A DNA stretch of 64,000 nucleotides from JAKVBK01 sp022447275 (GCA_047125605.1 CP138932.1:3348001-3412000); one strand, 5' to 3'. Shown: positions 43,444 to 52,982, counted from the stretch's first letter. Program-made: numbers and translations. Notes: generated by a model from the sequence alone, not told the origin.

Positions 43444-44676
43444 ATGCCACCCAACCCGATGCATGAGATCGATGCCGACGCCGATCACCCCGCCACCCAG
43501 GTGGAGATCGAGGTGGTCGAGACCGTGGCCGCCGTTGATGCGACGCAATGGGATGCATGCGCGGCGCCAGAGGCTGCAGACGGGGGGCGCCCGTACGATC
43601 CCTTCACAACCCATCGCTTTCTGAAGGCTCTGGAAGACAGCCGCTCCGTGGGCGTTGGGACCGGATGGCAGCCTGCCTATCTACTGGCGCGCAGCGGTGG
43701 CCTGCTGATTGGCGTGGCGCCGATGTATGCCAAATCTCACAGCCAGGGCGAATATATCTTCGATCATTCCTGGAGCCACGCCTACGAACGCGCGGGCGGG
43801 CGATACTACCCTAAATTGCAGATCGCCGTGCCATTCACACCCGCGACCGGACGCCGGTTCCTGACCCGCCCGGGGCACGAGGCGGCGGCCATTCAGGCGC
43901 TGACGCAGGGCGCCGTACAGGTGGCGGCCAACAATGGCATGTCCTCGGTGCACGTTACCTTCTGCACCGAAGAGGAGGCCATCGCAGGCGCTGCCATGGG
44001 GTTGATGCATCGCAAGACGCAGCAATTTCACTGGCGCAATGACGACTACGCCTGCTTTGACACTTTCCTGTCGGCGCTGTCTTCGCGCAAGCGCAAGACG
44101 ATCCGCAAGGAACGCCGTGTGGCACAGGGGTTTGGGGGCGAGATCCTTGACCTGACAGGCGCTGACATCCAGCCCGAACACTGGGCCGCGTTCTGGCATT
44201 TTTACCAGGACACGGGCGCGCGCAAATGGGGCACTCCCTACCTGACGCGGGCCTTCTTTGACCGCGCGCAGGAAAGTCTGCGGGATGATATTCTGTTGAT
44301 CCTTGCGCGCCGTGATGGCCGCTATGTGGCGGGCGCGCTGAACTTTATCGGCCGCGATGTTCTTTTTGGGCGCTATTGGGGGGCGATCGAGCATCACGAC
44401 TGCCTGCATTTCGAGGCCTGCTACTATCAGGCCATCGATTTTGCGATTGCCAATGGGCTGTCCCGTGTCGAGGCTGGCGCCCAAGGCGAACATAAGCTGG
44501 CGCGGGGCTACATGCCTGTCACGACCCATTCCCTGCATTGGATCGCCGACAAGGGCTTTGCCAATGCCGTTGCAGAGTATCTTGATCATGAAGCACGCGC
44601 CGTGGGCGAGGAGATCGAGATTCTAACCAGCTATGGTCCGTTCAAGCGCACGGGCACCGAAGACACCCCGGAATGA
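43444..44676 (+). CDS. GNAT-fold protein of the COG3146 (DUF482) family
   Basis: The product is 410 residues. YDPFTTHRFLKALEDSRSVG, ARSGGLLIGVAPMYAKSHSQGEY, FDHSWSHAYERAGGRYYPKLQ and LSSRKRKTIRKERR are typical of this family, distantly related to FemAB/GNAT acyltransferases. The C-terminal YYQAIDFAIANGLSRVEAGAQGEHKLARGY is also conserved. Its substrate is not known. AAGGA at 43431-43435 supports the ATG at 43444; ATGs at 43435 and 43459 are alternatives. phhB follows after 16 bp. Confidence 0.88.
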   Translation: MPPNPMHEIDADADHPATQVEIEVVETVAAVDATQWDACAAPEAADGGRPYDPFTTHRFLKALEDSRSVGVGTGWQPAYLLARSGGLLIGVAPMYAKSHSQGEYIFDHSWSHAYERAGGRYYPKLQIAVPFTPATGRRFLTRPGHEAAAIQALTQGAVQVAANNGMSSVHVTFCTEEEAIAGAAMGLMHRKTQQFHWRNDDYACFDTFLSALSSRKRKTIRKERRVAQGFGGEILDLTGADIQPEHWAAFWHFYQDTGARKWGTPYLTRAFFDRAQESLRDDILLILARRDGRYVAGALNFIGRDVLFGRYWGAIEHHDCLHFEACYYQAIDFAIANGLSRVEAGAQGEHKLARGYMPVTTHSLHWIADKGFANAVAEYLDHEARAVGEEIEILTSYGPFKRTGTEDTPE

Positions 44677-44692
44677 AAATGGAAGGGCCGCA

Positions 44693-44974
44693 ATGGCTGA
44701 GAAACTGACCGACCGATCATCGCTTGAGCCCTTGTTTGCCTCGGGTTGGCAGCTTCTCGAGGAACGAGATGCGATTTCCAAGACTTTCAAGTTTCGCGAT
44801 TTCACCGAGGCCTTTGGCTGGATGGCGCAAGTGGCTCTGGCGGCGGAAAAACATGATCACCATCCAGAATGGTTCAATGTCTACAACCGTGTGGACGTGA
44901 CGCTGACAACCCATGACGCAGGCGGCCTGTCAGAGTTGGACGTCGCGCTGGCCCATCTCATGGACGGCATCTGA
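44693..44974 (+). CDS. phhB: 4a-hydroxytetrahydrobiopterin dehydratase (PCD)
   Basis: This 93-residue pterin-4a-carbinolamine dehydratase recycles the pterin cofactor of aromatic hydroxylases; in organisms without one it may have another role. The diagnostic motif EKHDHHPEWFNVYNRVDVTL contains the catalytic His cluster, and LTTHDAGGLSELDVALA follows. GGAAGGG sets the ATG at 44693. A phenylalanine hydroxylase gene is not seen nearby. Confidence 0.92.
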   Translation: MAEKLTDRSSLEPLFASGWQLLEERDAISKTFKFRDFTEAFGWMAQVALAAEKHDHHPEWFNVYNRVDVTLTTHDAGGLSELDVALAHLMDGI

Positions 44975-45005
44975 GCCGGGCCTGCCCGTAGGCGACCCCA
45001 ATAAA

Positions 45006-45031
45006 AAAGCCCGCCGGGGGCGGCGGGCTTT
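45006..45031. terminator. Bidirectional terminator between phhB and peroxiredoxin gene
   Basis: AAAGCCCGCC (45006-45015), a 6-base loop and GGCGGGCTTT (45022-45031) form a perfect 10-bp stem with A-rich left and T-containing right flanks. It lies between two convergent genes and can serve both. Confidence 0.88.
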
Positions 45032-45054
45032 GACATGGTCGCGTTGAGCAGGCC

Positions 45055-45543
45055 TCAGGCCATTTCCGCCAGCAGCGTTTCCCCTGCGCTGATGGAGCAC
45101 TCACCCGGGCTGTCTTCCAGATTGAACTGGGTGACTTTGTTGTCTTCTACCACCATGGCATACCGCTTGGAGCGGCCATAAAGGCCAACGGGCGGAGAGT
45201 CAAAATCCAGGCCAAAGGCCTTCGTCAGGCTGCCGTCGCCATCGGCAACCATCGACATCCCGGCGGCTTTTGCACCGGTCGATTCTGACCAGGCATCCAC
45301 GACAAACACATCATTGACCGTGACGCAGACCACCTCGGCCACTTCCTTCTCGGTCAGTTTGTCCATGACGCGGATGAAGCTGGGCACATGGGCGGTGGTG
45401 CAGGTGCCGGTAAATGCGCCCGGAAGGCCGAACAACACGATCTTGCGCCCATTGGTAAGGCTGGACAGGGAAACGGTCTCTGGTCCGTTTTCGCCCATGC
45501 GCAGCAGGTTTGCTTCTGGTAGCTCAGAGCCGACTTCGATCAT
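45055..45543 (-). CDS. Peroxiredoxin (Prx5/AhpE-like, AhpC-TSA family)
   Basis: The product is 162 residues. The peroxidatic Cys is in LPGAFTGTCTTAHVPSF, the atypical Prx5-type active site, preceded by KIVLFG and followed by VVCVTVNDVFVVDAW. YGRSKRYAMVVEDNKV is the conserved C-terminal segment. It reduces hydroperoxides using thioredoxin or glutathione/glutaredoxin. AGGGGAA sets the ATG at 45543. A divergent oxidoreductase gene lies upstream. Confidence 0.92.
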   Translation of the reverse strand: MIEVGSELPEANLLRMGENGPETVSLSSLTNGRKIVLFGLPGAFTGTCTTAHVPSFIRVMDKLTEKEVAEVVCVTVNDVFVVDAWSESTGAKAAGMSMVADGDGSLTKAFGLDFDSPPVGLYGRSKRYAMVVEDNKVTQFNLEDSPGECSISAGETLLAEMA

Positions 45544-45650
45544 CTGAATGGTTCCCCTCATATTTGAACCTCTGATGCCATGGGTATAGCGTGCCCGTCA
45601 GGCGAGACCAGCAAAACTGGCCCCTGCCACAGCTACAAAGGAAGAATTCA

Positions 45651-46895
45651 ATGGCTCAATCGGGCGTTGAGGCGGCAAATGCCGGACTCGTGATCGTTGG
45701 CGGCGGCCAGGCGGCGGCCTCTTGTGCTGCACGCTACCGTGCAAAGGGCGGCGCTGGCCCGGTGACGATCTACTGTGCGGAGCCGGTCCCGCCCTACCAG
45801 AGGCCGCCGCTGTCAAAGGCGTATCTGTTGGGGGATATGCCCCTGAGCCGCCTGCTCTTGCGGCCAGAAAGCTGGTATGATGAGCAAGCAATTACGCTGC
45901 ATCTGGGAACCCGTATTGAGGCCGTCGATACGGATGCCCGCACGATCACGACGCAGGCTGGCGATCAGGCGGGCTATGGGCATCTCGTTCTGGCCACGGG
46001 CTCGGCGCCGCGCCAGTTGCCGGCGGCGATTGGGGGTGATCTCGCCGGGGTCCATGTCGTGCGCGATTTGGCGGATGTGGACAGGATGGCGGGCGGCCTG
46101 CACGAAGGCGCTCGGGCGGTGATCATTGGAGGGGGCTATATTGGCCTCGAGGCTGCGGCGGTCTGCGCAAAGCTGGGCCTTGATGTCACCGTGCTGGAGG
46201 CAGCTCCGCGCATCTTGGGCCGTGTTGCTGCAGCCGAGACGGCCGATGTCATTCGCGATCTGCACGTCGGCAACGGCGTGACGGTGCGCGAAGGCTGTCA
46301 GGTGGCGCACTTGCGCGGCGCAGATGGGCATGTGAACGGTGTGACGCTGGCCTCGAGCGAAACGCTGGAGGCAGAGGTGGTGATCGTCGGCATCGGCATC
46401 GCCCCCGAGACTGCCCTTGCGGAGGCTGCAGGCATTGCCGTGGACAACGGGATTGCCACGGATAGCCATGGCCGCACGTCTGCGCCCCATGTCTGGTCTG
46501 CCGGTGATTGCGCGTCTTTCCCGTTTCGCGGTGCCCAGATGCGGCTGGAAAGCGTTCAGAACGCCATCGATCAGGCGGAATGTGTGGCCGATAATATTCT
46601 GGGTACGGACACCCCATATGACCCCAAGCCCTGGTTCTGGTCCGATCAGTTTGACATGAAGTTGCAGATTGCAGGATTGAATGCCGGGCATGACAGCCTT
46701 CATGTGCGGGCCGGTGAGGGGCGTGCGCGGTCGCACTGGTATTATAGGAATGGGCGGCTGATCTCGGTCGATGCGATCAACGATCCGCGTGCCTACATGG
46801 TGGGCAAGCGTCTGATCGAGGGCGGCAGGACGCCTGATCCTGCGCAGGTTGTCGATCCTTCGACAGACCTCAAGGCGTTGATGAAGACGGTCTGA
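45651..46895 (+). CDS. FAD-dependent ferredoxin/rubredoxin reductase-type oxidoreductase
   Basis: The product is 414 residues. FAD-binding GLVIVGGGQAAASCAARYR at the N-terminus, PPYQRPPLSKAYL, the NAD-binding AVIIGGGYIGLEAAAVCAKLG and APHVWSAGDCASF identify a class II flavin reductase like those feeding ferredoxins of oxygenases. The C-terminal dimer-like domain (ESVQNAIDQAECVADNILG, WFWSDQFDMKLQIAGL) fits. The electron acceptor is unknown; no ferredoxin gene is adjacent. Its stop overlaps the rsmD start by one base. Confidence 0.9.
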   Translation: MAQSGVEAANAGLVIVGGGQAAASCAARYRAKGGAGPVTIYCAEPVPPYQRPPLSKAYLLGDMPLSRLLLRPESWYDEQAITLHLGTRIEAVDTDARTITTQAGDQAGYGHLVLATGSAPRQLPAAIGGDLAGVHVVRDLADVDRMAGGLHEGARAVIIGGGYIGLEAAAVCAKLGLDVTVLEAAPRILGRVAAAETADVIRDLHVGNGVTVREGCQVAHLRGADGHVNGVTLASSETLEAEVVIVGIGIAPETALAEAAGIAVDNGIATDSHGRTSAPHVWSAGDCASFPFRGAQMRLESVQNAIDQAECVADNILGTDTPYDPKPWFWSDQFDMKLQIAGLNAGHDSLHVRAGEGRARSHWYYRNGRLISVDAINDPRAYMVGKRLIEGGRTPDPAQVVDPSTDLKALMKTV

Positions 46896-47476
46896 TGCGG
46901 ATCGTTGGAGGGCGTCTTGGTGGCCTGCGTTTGGCCGCCGTTGGCAAGGGAGATGCAGGGGCGCAGCTGCGCCCCACCGTGGACCGCGTTCGCGAAAGCC
47001 TGTTCTCGATTCTTGCCAGCAAGGGTTATCCGCAGGAGGGCCAACCCGCGCTGGATTTGTTCGCAGGAACGGGTGCGCTGGGCCTGGAGGCGCTGTCGCG
47101 CGGGGCAGGGCATGTGACCTTCATCGAGCAGGGGCGTGTGGCGCTGGGGCTCCTGCAGTCCAACATCAAGCGGGCTGATCCTGAAAGCGGAGCGACCCGG
47201 CTGATCCGGAAAGACGCAACAAAACTGGGTGCGCGCCCGGAAAATCTTGCGGCCGCTGATCTTGTCTTGCTGGATCCTCCCTATGGCCGGGGGATGGGTG
47301 AAAAGGCGCTGTTGGCGGCGTCCGCTGGCGGTTGGATAGCGCAAGAGGCGCTTGTGGTCTGGGAAGAGAATGCGCCACAGCTGCCACCTGAGGGCTTCAC
47401 ACTGGTTGATCAGCGCCGCTACGGGGACACGCATATTACCATATTGCGTTGCGGGGCAGACAAAACGGTCATCTGA
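46895..47476 (+). CDS. rsmD: 16S rRNA (guanine966-N2)-methyltransferase RsmD
   Basis: The product is 193 residues. MRIVGGRLGGLRL and RPTVDRVRESLFSIL are the family N-terminus. LDLFAGTGALGLEALSRGA is the SAM-binding motif and LVLLDPPYGRGMG the catalytic DPPY motif for amino-N methylation. It modifies G966 of 16S rRNA during 30S assembly. The start overlaps the stop of the reductase gene (TGATG). Confidence 0.95.
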   Translation: MRIVGGRLGGLRLAAVGKGDAGAQLRPTVDRVRESLFSILASKGYPQEGQPALDLFAGTGALGLEALSRGAGHVTFIEQGRVALGLLQSNIKRADPESGATRLIRKDATKLGARPENLAAADLVLLDPPYGRGMGEKALLAASAGGWIAQEALVVWEENAPQLPPEGFTLVDQRRYGDTHITILRCGADKTVI

Positions 47477-47506
47477 CGGTACGGTGGCGTGAACAGGACG
47501 CACCGT

Positions 47507-47722
47507 ATGACAGCAGCAAGCATGATTTCTTTGCGCGGATTGCTTGGCCCGCACTGGACAGACACCACATCTCAGGCCCCCGCGCCGTCGGACCCTTATC
47601 CCGGGCCCGTGTTTATCCATGATATCCACACATCTTGGGGCGGTAGGCCAATGATCCTCTATATGTGGGATGAGTGGGCCCGTACGCGCGACAGAGAAAC
47701 GGATCCTCCCTCCGAGCCTTGA
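47507..47722 (+). CDS. Small protein of unknown function (uncertain)
   Basis: A 71-residue frame follows rsmD on the same strand by 30 bases, with Trp/Tyr/Pro-rich text (GPHWTDTT, PSDPYPGPVFIHDIH, YMWDEWARTR). Codon choice looks plausible for a gene but no family, signal peptide or membrane segment is seen. A GTG six codons upstream (47489) is an alternative start. It may be a real small cytoplasmic protein or a chance open frame. Confidence 0.35.
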   Translation: MTAASMISLRGLLGPHWTDTTSQAPAPSDPYPGPVFIHDIHTSWGGRPMILYMWDEWARTRDRETDPPSEP

Positions 47723-47866
47723 GGACATTTCCGACCCGGTTTGGAATAGGCGGTTGCCCGCCGAGGCTTGAAGTTGGCCCTGAATTGCCCAATTCGAAAC
47801 AAATTGTGCCAATTTTCCGCCTAATCTCCCAGTTAGCCAGACAGTGTTCGTTTCCGGAGCACTGTC

Positions 47867-50785
47867 ATGTCGCAGACTACATTCCTTGTTGCCATCTCCT
47901 TGCCGCTGGCCGCTGTGATTGCATGGCCAGGCCCGGTTCCGATGGTCATTTCCCTGCCGGTTCTGTTCTCGGCATTGGCTACCTTGGGCGTTGCGGCGAT
48001 CATGACGATCCGGGAATGTTTCAGCAGCTTGATCGGAGATGGTACCGAGCGGCTGTTGCTGCGCTTGCGTTGGGCAATTTGGCTGCGCCAGCCTGCGGAT
48101 TGCGAGGCATTGGCAAAAGCGCTGGTAGAGCGCTCTGGCCTCACCTTTGAGCCTGAGAACCCCGAAGAGCGCAACGCGCTGCTGCATCTGATGGTCGCAA
48201 TGCGGCGGATGATGGCCCGCCATGCCGGTGCCATGGGCACGCCCTTGTCGGGCATTGAACTGGCCCGCCAGTTGTGGGCTGTCGCGCCTGCTTCGGCCAC
48301 CGATCGCAGTGGCTGGATGGCTTTGGCGATTTCCGCCAACCGTGCCGCGATTTCCGTTGGTGCTGGGGACTCGATGTCTCAAAAGTTCGTTGCTTGGCGC
48401 AACAAATTTGTCGGCGAAATTCTTTTTGGAGGCCTGCGTCGCAAGATCGCGGCGATTGCCTTTGGTCCTCTCGGAAAACCTCGGGTTGCGCGGCTGTCGG
48501 AAGCACGGGCAACGCTGCACACAACCGATGCGCCACGCAGTCTTATGATGTCAGGCGCGGTTGCCGACGCACTTCTCGAAAACGACGCAAAACGCGGGCG
48601 TCGCGGGATTGAAAGCCTTCCTGTTGTGATCCAGGCACGGCTTGTTGCCCTGTTTCTCTTGCTGTTTCCCCAGCGCTTTGGGCAGATGCGCGCCTGGCTG
48701 CTGGCGTCTCGGCATCTGAACATCCTGCAAGATCTCGCAGAGGAGGCCGCACAGGCAGAGACGGCGCGCAACGCACCAGATCATGCGCGATCGTCTGCCA
48801 AGAGCAGCATCCAGACATCGCTTTCCCACGCGCCTGACCCCAATGCGGATGCCTCCGAAGACTTTCGCCTGGATCTGCCGCCGATGCCCGGCACCCGGCA
48901 AGCACCTATCACCGGCGCCGAGGGGGCAGGCGTAAGCGCCTGTGAAACGGTCCCTGCGCCGAAGGCATCTGTGGCACCGGTGACTGAAGATGACTCTGCA
49001 ATCCCATTCTCTGAGGTGGCTGCCTCTGAGATGCCAAATGCAAGTCTATCGCCGGCGGTTGCGCTGCCAAAGGCGCCGATGCCTCAGGTAAAACGCGTTG
49101 CGCAAAAACGTGAGATCACGCTGCGGCCGATTGCGAAACGTCGTGAAATCACGTTGCGCCCCATGAAACATGCAGCGGGAACCGGTGGCGACGCTGCCTC
49201 AACGGCAATGCCCCTGCCGGACGTGGCGTACTCTGCCAACGCCTCACCTTTGGCGATGGCCACTGACACCCAGATTGTCCCCACCAGAGGCAACGGTATC
49301 GATGGCTGTATTATTCTGGAACGTCCGGAAGAACTGCCAAAGGTGATTGCTGCGTCCTTTGACGCATTCATGGAAACCTCCAAGGACAAAGACAAACAGA
49401 CCGTTTCCGACTGTGCTGCGGAGGTGCAGGCAACAGATGCGCAGAGCCCTACGCAAGAGGCTGAGCCAACGCCCGAGGATCTGCCGCCTATGGCGCCTGA
49501 TCTGCGCCCAGCACTCTATATTCAGCGGGCTTGGCAACCCGGCGCCCCCTTGCCGCCCAGCGGCACACAGTTGGGGGGCTCTCCCCGCCTGCCAGAGGCC
49601 CGGTCTTGGCCGCGCCATCCCAGCTTGAACTATCCTTTGCACTTTCTTGCTGCCATCGATTGCGCAGAAGCCAGCCGCGTTGGCGCTCTGCCGTCGATGC
49701 CCCGCGATGGTCGAATTCTGGTTTTTGCCGATACCGGCGCGGCTGTTGAGGCAAACCGTGCAAAGCCTGCTGTTTCGGTGATGTATCTGTCTGCGCGCGA
49801 AATGGCGGGAGCCACGGAAACTGCGCTGCCTGCTGATCTGCCGCCGCTGGATCATGATGGCGGTGTGCCGGAGCCGCTTTCTGCGCGCCCGGGCCAGCGC
49901 CTGTATCCGCGGTTTCCGGCTCTGCTCAAGACAATCCGGGCTGCAACGCTGTCCCGCGTACCGCAAGCGGGTGAGGGCGAATGCGAAGCAGAAGAGGCCC
50001 GGCGGCAGACACAGGCTGATATCGCCCGCCATCTGCCTGCCCCGCAAACTGTGCCCAAAGGGGATCTCTTCCGCCGACCTCGCTCTGAGGACATGTCCGA
50101 AGATGGGAGTTCGCCGGCTTGGATTTTCGAACCGGCCCCGTTGGGCGCAGATTTTCCCTGCAGCCTGCCTTTGACCCGGGCTATCTTCTTCTCGATCTCA
50201 GCGCATGCGGCGCGGGCACGGGCCCGCCTGCAAGCAAGTGCTGAGCTTGCCAAAACTGCGGGCCTGCCCCGCGAGCCGGAAGATGCGCAGCGAATTGCGT
50301 GGCTGGAGGCCCTCGCCTCCTCCGCTGACATCCTGCGGGCCCGTCTACCTGAGACGCGTGACACGCAAAGCCTCACGCCCACAGAACGGCAGCGCTTGCG
50401 GGCCTGGCTCGCCGCCATTGCTGCCCGCAACCCGCAAGCTGGTCCGGTCATGGAGCGCGCCATTCGCGCGACCATGACAAAGATGGCGATTGAGGCGATT
50501 TCAGAGCCTGAACGGGCAGAGCTGCTAGGGGAGGCTGCCCTCGACTTTACGGCTCCTGCGTTGATCCCAACGGCGGAAAACGCCGAACATGTGATTGGCA
50601 ACGTGCCTCAGATGCGCACGCCAGAACCGAGCCCGGAAGGCTATGGCAAGCTGGTCCAATTCGACAGTGATCCGGCACTTGGCCTGATGTTTGCCGACCA
50701 CGGGTTGCTGGAAATCTGGGTGCCGCTCAGTGATCTGCCTGCACATCGCTACGATCGCGCGATCGGGCGCATCGCGGGCGGCTGA
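47867..50785 (+). CDS. Large protein with N-terminal helices and C-terminal DUF1963 (YwqG)-like region
   Basis: The product is 972 residues. The first 50 residues hold two hydrophobic stretches (FLVAISLPLAAVIAWP, MVISLPVLFSALATLGVAAIM). Residues about 50-300 are helical, and about 300-550 are low-complexity, Pro/Ala/acid-rich, with a duplicated motif KREITLRPIAKRREITLRPM near residues 411-430. The C-terminal part contains LGGSPRLPEARSWP, PLHFLAAIDCAEA and, at the very end, LVQFDSDPALGLMFADHGL followed by EIWVPLSDLPAHRYDRA. These match the order of DUF1963/YwqG segments, but they are split by about 240 residues of inserted sequence. Function unknown. Confidence 0.7.
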   Translation: MSQTTFLVAISLPLAAVIAWPGPVPMVISLPVLFSALATLGVAAIMTIRECFSSLIGDGTERLLLRLRWAIWLRQPADCEALAKALVERSGLTFEPENPEERNALLHLMVAMRRMMARHAGAMGTPLSGIELARQLWAVAPASATDRSGWMALAISANRAAISVGAGDSMSQKFVAWRNKFVGEILFGGLRRKIAAIAFGPLGKPRVARLSEARATLHTTDAPRSLMMSGAVADALLENDAKRGRRGIESLPVVIQARLVALFLLLFPQRFGQMRAWLLASRHLNILQDLAEEAAQAETARNAPDHARSSAKSSIQTSLSHAPDPNADASEDFRLDLPPMPGTRQAPITGAEGAGVSACETVPAPKASVAPVTEDDSAIPFSEVAASEMPNASLSPAVALPKAPMPQVKRVAQKREITLRPIAKRREITLRPMKHAAGTGGDAASTAMPLPDVAYSANASPLAMATDTQIVPTRGNGIDGCIILERPEELPKVIAASFDAFMETSKDKDKQTVSDCAAEVQATDAQSPTQEAEPTPEDLPPMAPDLRPALYIQRAWQPGAPLPPSGTQLGGSPRLPEARSWPRHPSLNYPLHFLAAIDCAEASRVGALPSMPRDGRILVFADTGAAVEANRAKPAVSVMYLSAREMAGATETALPADLPPLDHDGGVPEPLSARPGQRLYPRFPALLKTIRAATLSRVPQAGEGECEAEEARRQTQADIARHLPAPQTVPKGDLFRRPRSEDMSEDGSSPAWIFEPAPLGADFPCSLPLTRAIFFSISAHAARARARLQASAELAKTAGLPREPEDAQRIAWLEALASSADILRARLPETRDTQSLTPTERQRLRAWLAAIAARNPQAGPVMERAIRATMTKMAIEAISEPERAELLGEAALDFTAPALIPTAENAEHVIGNVPQMRTPEPSPEGYGKLVQFDSDPALGLMFADHGLLEIWVPLSDLPAHRYDRAIGRIAGG

Positions 50786-50958
50786 CGCGAGGGCTGCGCG
50801 GCAAACCGAGAAAAGAGCACCGCAGAACCCGCAATCCAAGTCGATTTGGCCCTTAGAAAGTGGCTCTGATGACAGCGCAGGGTCGAAAGCGGCAAACTTG
50901 TTGGGCCGAAACCCTCAACAGAGTGACTGCGCGCCAGCCCCTTCTGGGCGGTGCGAAA

Positions 50959-51603
50959 TCACCACTGGGTGGACAGGGCGGTCCATATGCCTGCAAACAT
51001 CAATGCGCCGCCGATGTTCACCCACATGTGCCAAACAGCATAGCGGTATGGCATGGTTTTGCGCGCGTAGAAGGCTGTGCCGACGACGTAGCAGGCGGAG
51101 CCTGTTAAGATGAACCACAAGGTTGCGATGGGCAGGTCTGTCAGGTCAGGCAGGGCGCCGAGCCCAATGGCGCCCAGCCCAAGATAGGAGGCTGTTGACC
51201 ATCGTGATTTGACCGTTTCATTCGTGATCTTGTTCCACACGGCCACGGCTGTCAGACCCCAGGAAATCCACAGCAAGGTCATCGTCCACGTTGTCCCTGC
51301 CAGAACAAAAAGCGGCGTGAAGGAGCCTGAAATGCTCAGGTAGATCGCTGCATGATCAATCCGTCGCAACAATTTGCGCCCGGCGTGCCACGTGGAAAAG
51401 TGATAGGCGCTGGAGGCCAGATTGGAGGCCAGTATACAGGACACATAGACAAAGACTGCAAACACCAACTTCAGTTCGAGCCCGGCTACTGATTTGGAAA
51501 TGAGCCATCCGCCTGCGATCAGGATAGCGACCAGCCCGATCGCATGGACGACGATGTCCGCGCGGCGGTGCGACGGGACAGGGCTTGGGTAGGTCATTTC
51601 CAT
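50959..51603 (-). CDS. Hemolysin III family (PAQR-type) membrane protein
   Basis: The product is 214 residues with seven predicted transmembrane helices. The conserved metal-site residues are in LASSAYHFS, RRIDHAAIYLSISGSFTP and, near the end, YAVWHMWVNIGG. This is the hemolysin III/PAQR superfamily; the bacterial members' role is unclear, with membrane homeostasis or metal-dependent hydrolase activity proposed. No operon partner is obvious. Confidence 0.92.
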   Translation of the reverse strand: MEMTYPSPVPSHRRADIVVHAIGLVAILIAGGWLISKSVAGLELKLVFAVFVYVSCILASNLASSAYHFSTWHAGRKLLRRIDHAAIYLSISGSFTPLFVLAGTTWTMTLLWISWGLTAVAVWNKITNETVKSRWSTASYLGLGAIGLGALPDLTDLPIATLWFILTGSACYVVGTAFYARKTMPYRYAVWHMWVNIGGALMFAGIWTALSTQW

Positions 51604-51932
51604 CGTCTTGGCTCCGGGCAGGGGTTTCTACGGCGCTACATCCCGCCTGAGGGCGTGTCCATGTTTCCGGTGCGTCAGATGACAGCGCCGTGACAGACGC
51701 CAGCTGTTTCTGCTTGGCCGACATCGCGCGCTTCCAATGCCCGTCCACGCACGAGGAACGTGATATTCAGAGCGCGTGATGCCCCGGCCGTAGCGCATGT
51801 GGATGATATCGGTGCATTGCTTGAACGCCCCTGCTGCGCGAAACAGAAATGCCCCCAACACGGGGTTGGGGGCATTTTTGGCGTCATCGGCAGGGGCAGG
51901 GCTGCCCGTCTGCCGTTAGGGGTGGTTTACGA
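51604..51932. other. Intergenic region between hemolysin III gene and dctP
   Basis: This 329 bp gap between two minus-strand genes has one strong hairpin at 51847-51879. Open frames in it have no recognisable similarity, and I see no gene. Confidence 0.4.
51847..51879 (-). terminator. Strong hairpin terminator downstream of dctP
   Basis: AAATGCCCCCAAC (51847-51859) pairs with GTTGGGGGCATTT (51865-51877) as a 13-bp stem with a 5-base loop. T-rich sequence flanks both sides, so it can stop transcription in either direction. It lies about 55 bases after the dctP stop. Confidence 0.85.
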
Positions 51933-52982
51933 TCAGTTGCCGGGGGCCGTTGCTGCCCGGGTCACCTGCACGGCGGCCTGAGCGTCTGCCACAAGCGCGG
52001 CGCCGTCGAGACCCTTTTCCGTCATCTCGGCGATCCAGTCTTGTGTGACCTCGGCGCCAAGCGCCTTGATCTCTTCGGTCACCTCTTCGGACAGGGTGGC
52101 AATCTCATTGCCGGCATCCACCATTGCCTGTCGTCCAATCGTATCCCCGGTATCGTGGGCGCGCCCGGCGAGAGCCGAGGCTGCAAAGCCTGAGTTGGCG
52201 TCTATGACGGCTTTCAGATCATCTGGCAGGCCCTCATAGACCGACTTGTTCATCGCCCAGATGAAATACAGGTTGTACAGGCTCTGGTCACCGGAGACAT
52301 CGGTATGGCTGTCGGTCAACTCATCGAGCTTGAGCGACGGCGACATCTCCCACGTGATCACGCCGCCATCCACCACACCGCGCGACAGCGCTTCGGGGAA
52401 TTGCGGCACGGCCATGCCAACCGGCGTGGCGCCGATCTTGTCGAGCAGCAAGGTGGCCGGGCGTGACGGGCCGCGCAGTTTCAGGCCGTCAAAATCCTCC
52501 ACGGAGGCCACAGCGGGCCCTTTCTTGTGCACAAGGCCACGCCCGTGCATATGCGCGGCGATGACATGGACACCGGCGAAGTCATCCATCAGGTGCTTCT
52601 GGGTGAAGATCCATGCGGCCTTTGAGGCCTCTTCCGCCGATTTTGTTGTCATGAATGGCAGTTCCATCGCCTCGGCTTCGGGGAAGCGTCCCGGCTGGTA
52701 GCCCGGGATCACCCAGCCGCCATCCACCGCACCGTCGCGGATCAGGTCATACTGGGAGGGGGCTTTGCCGCCCAACTGCATGAAGGGATAGAGCTCGACC
52801 TTGATGCGGCCGTTGCTGTCCGCCTCAACCTTACGGGCCCATGGCTCCATGAAATAGGTGGGGTTTGCGCTTTTGGGTGACACGAAGTGCTGAAAGCGCA
52901 GCGTGACTTCCTGAGCGGTTGCAATCGTTGTGCTGCCAGCCAACGCAAGCGCGGCAACAGCGGTTTTCAAGAACGGGGTCAT
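51933..52982 (-). CDS. TRAP transporter substrate-binding protein (DctP family), orphan
   Basis: The product is 349 residues. A signal peptide (ending STTIATAQ) precedes a TRAP SBP: LRFQHFVSPKSANPTYFMEPWA, GRIKVELYPFMQLGG, LKLRGPSRPATLLLDKIGATPVGMAVPQFPEAL with the substrate-carboxylate Arg, and DGGVITWEM. No DctQ or DctM membrane subunit gene is adjacent on either side, so its partner must be elsewhere. GGAGGTCC before the ATG is a strong ribosome-binding site. A weak Fur-like motif lies about 100 bp upstream. Confidence 0.92.
   Translation of the reverse strand: MTPFLKTAVAALALAGSTTIATAQEVTLRFQHFVSPKSANPTYFMEPWARKVEADSNGRIKVELYPFMQLGGKAPSQYDLIRDGAVDGGWVIPGYQPGRFPEAEAMELPFMTTKSAEEASKAAWIFTQKHLMDDFAGVHVIAAHMHGRGLVHKKGPAVASVEDFDGLKLRGPSRPATLLLDKIGATPVGMAVPQFPEALSRGVVDGGVITWEMSPSLKLDELTDSHTDVSGDQSLYNLYFIWAMNKSVYEGLPDDLKAVIDANSGFAASALAGRAHDTGDTIGRQAMVDAGNEIATLSEEVTEEIKALGAEVTQDWIAEMTEKGLDGAALVADAQAAVQVTRAATAPGN

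Noticed and set aside
46793..48520. A 575-codon open frame on the minus strand across rsmD and the large DUF1963-like gene
   Set aside because: Lacks any family motif and lies opposite well-supported genes with ribosome-binding sites; treated as an antisense shadow.
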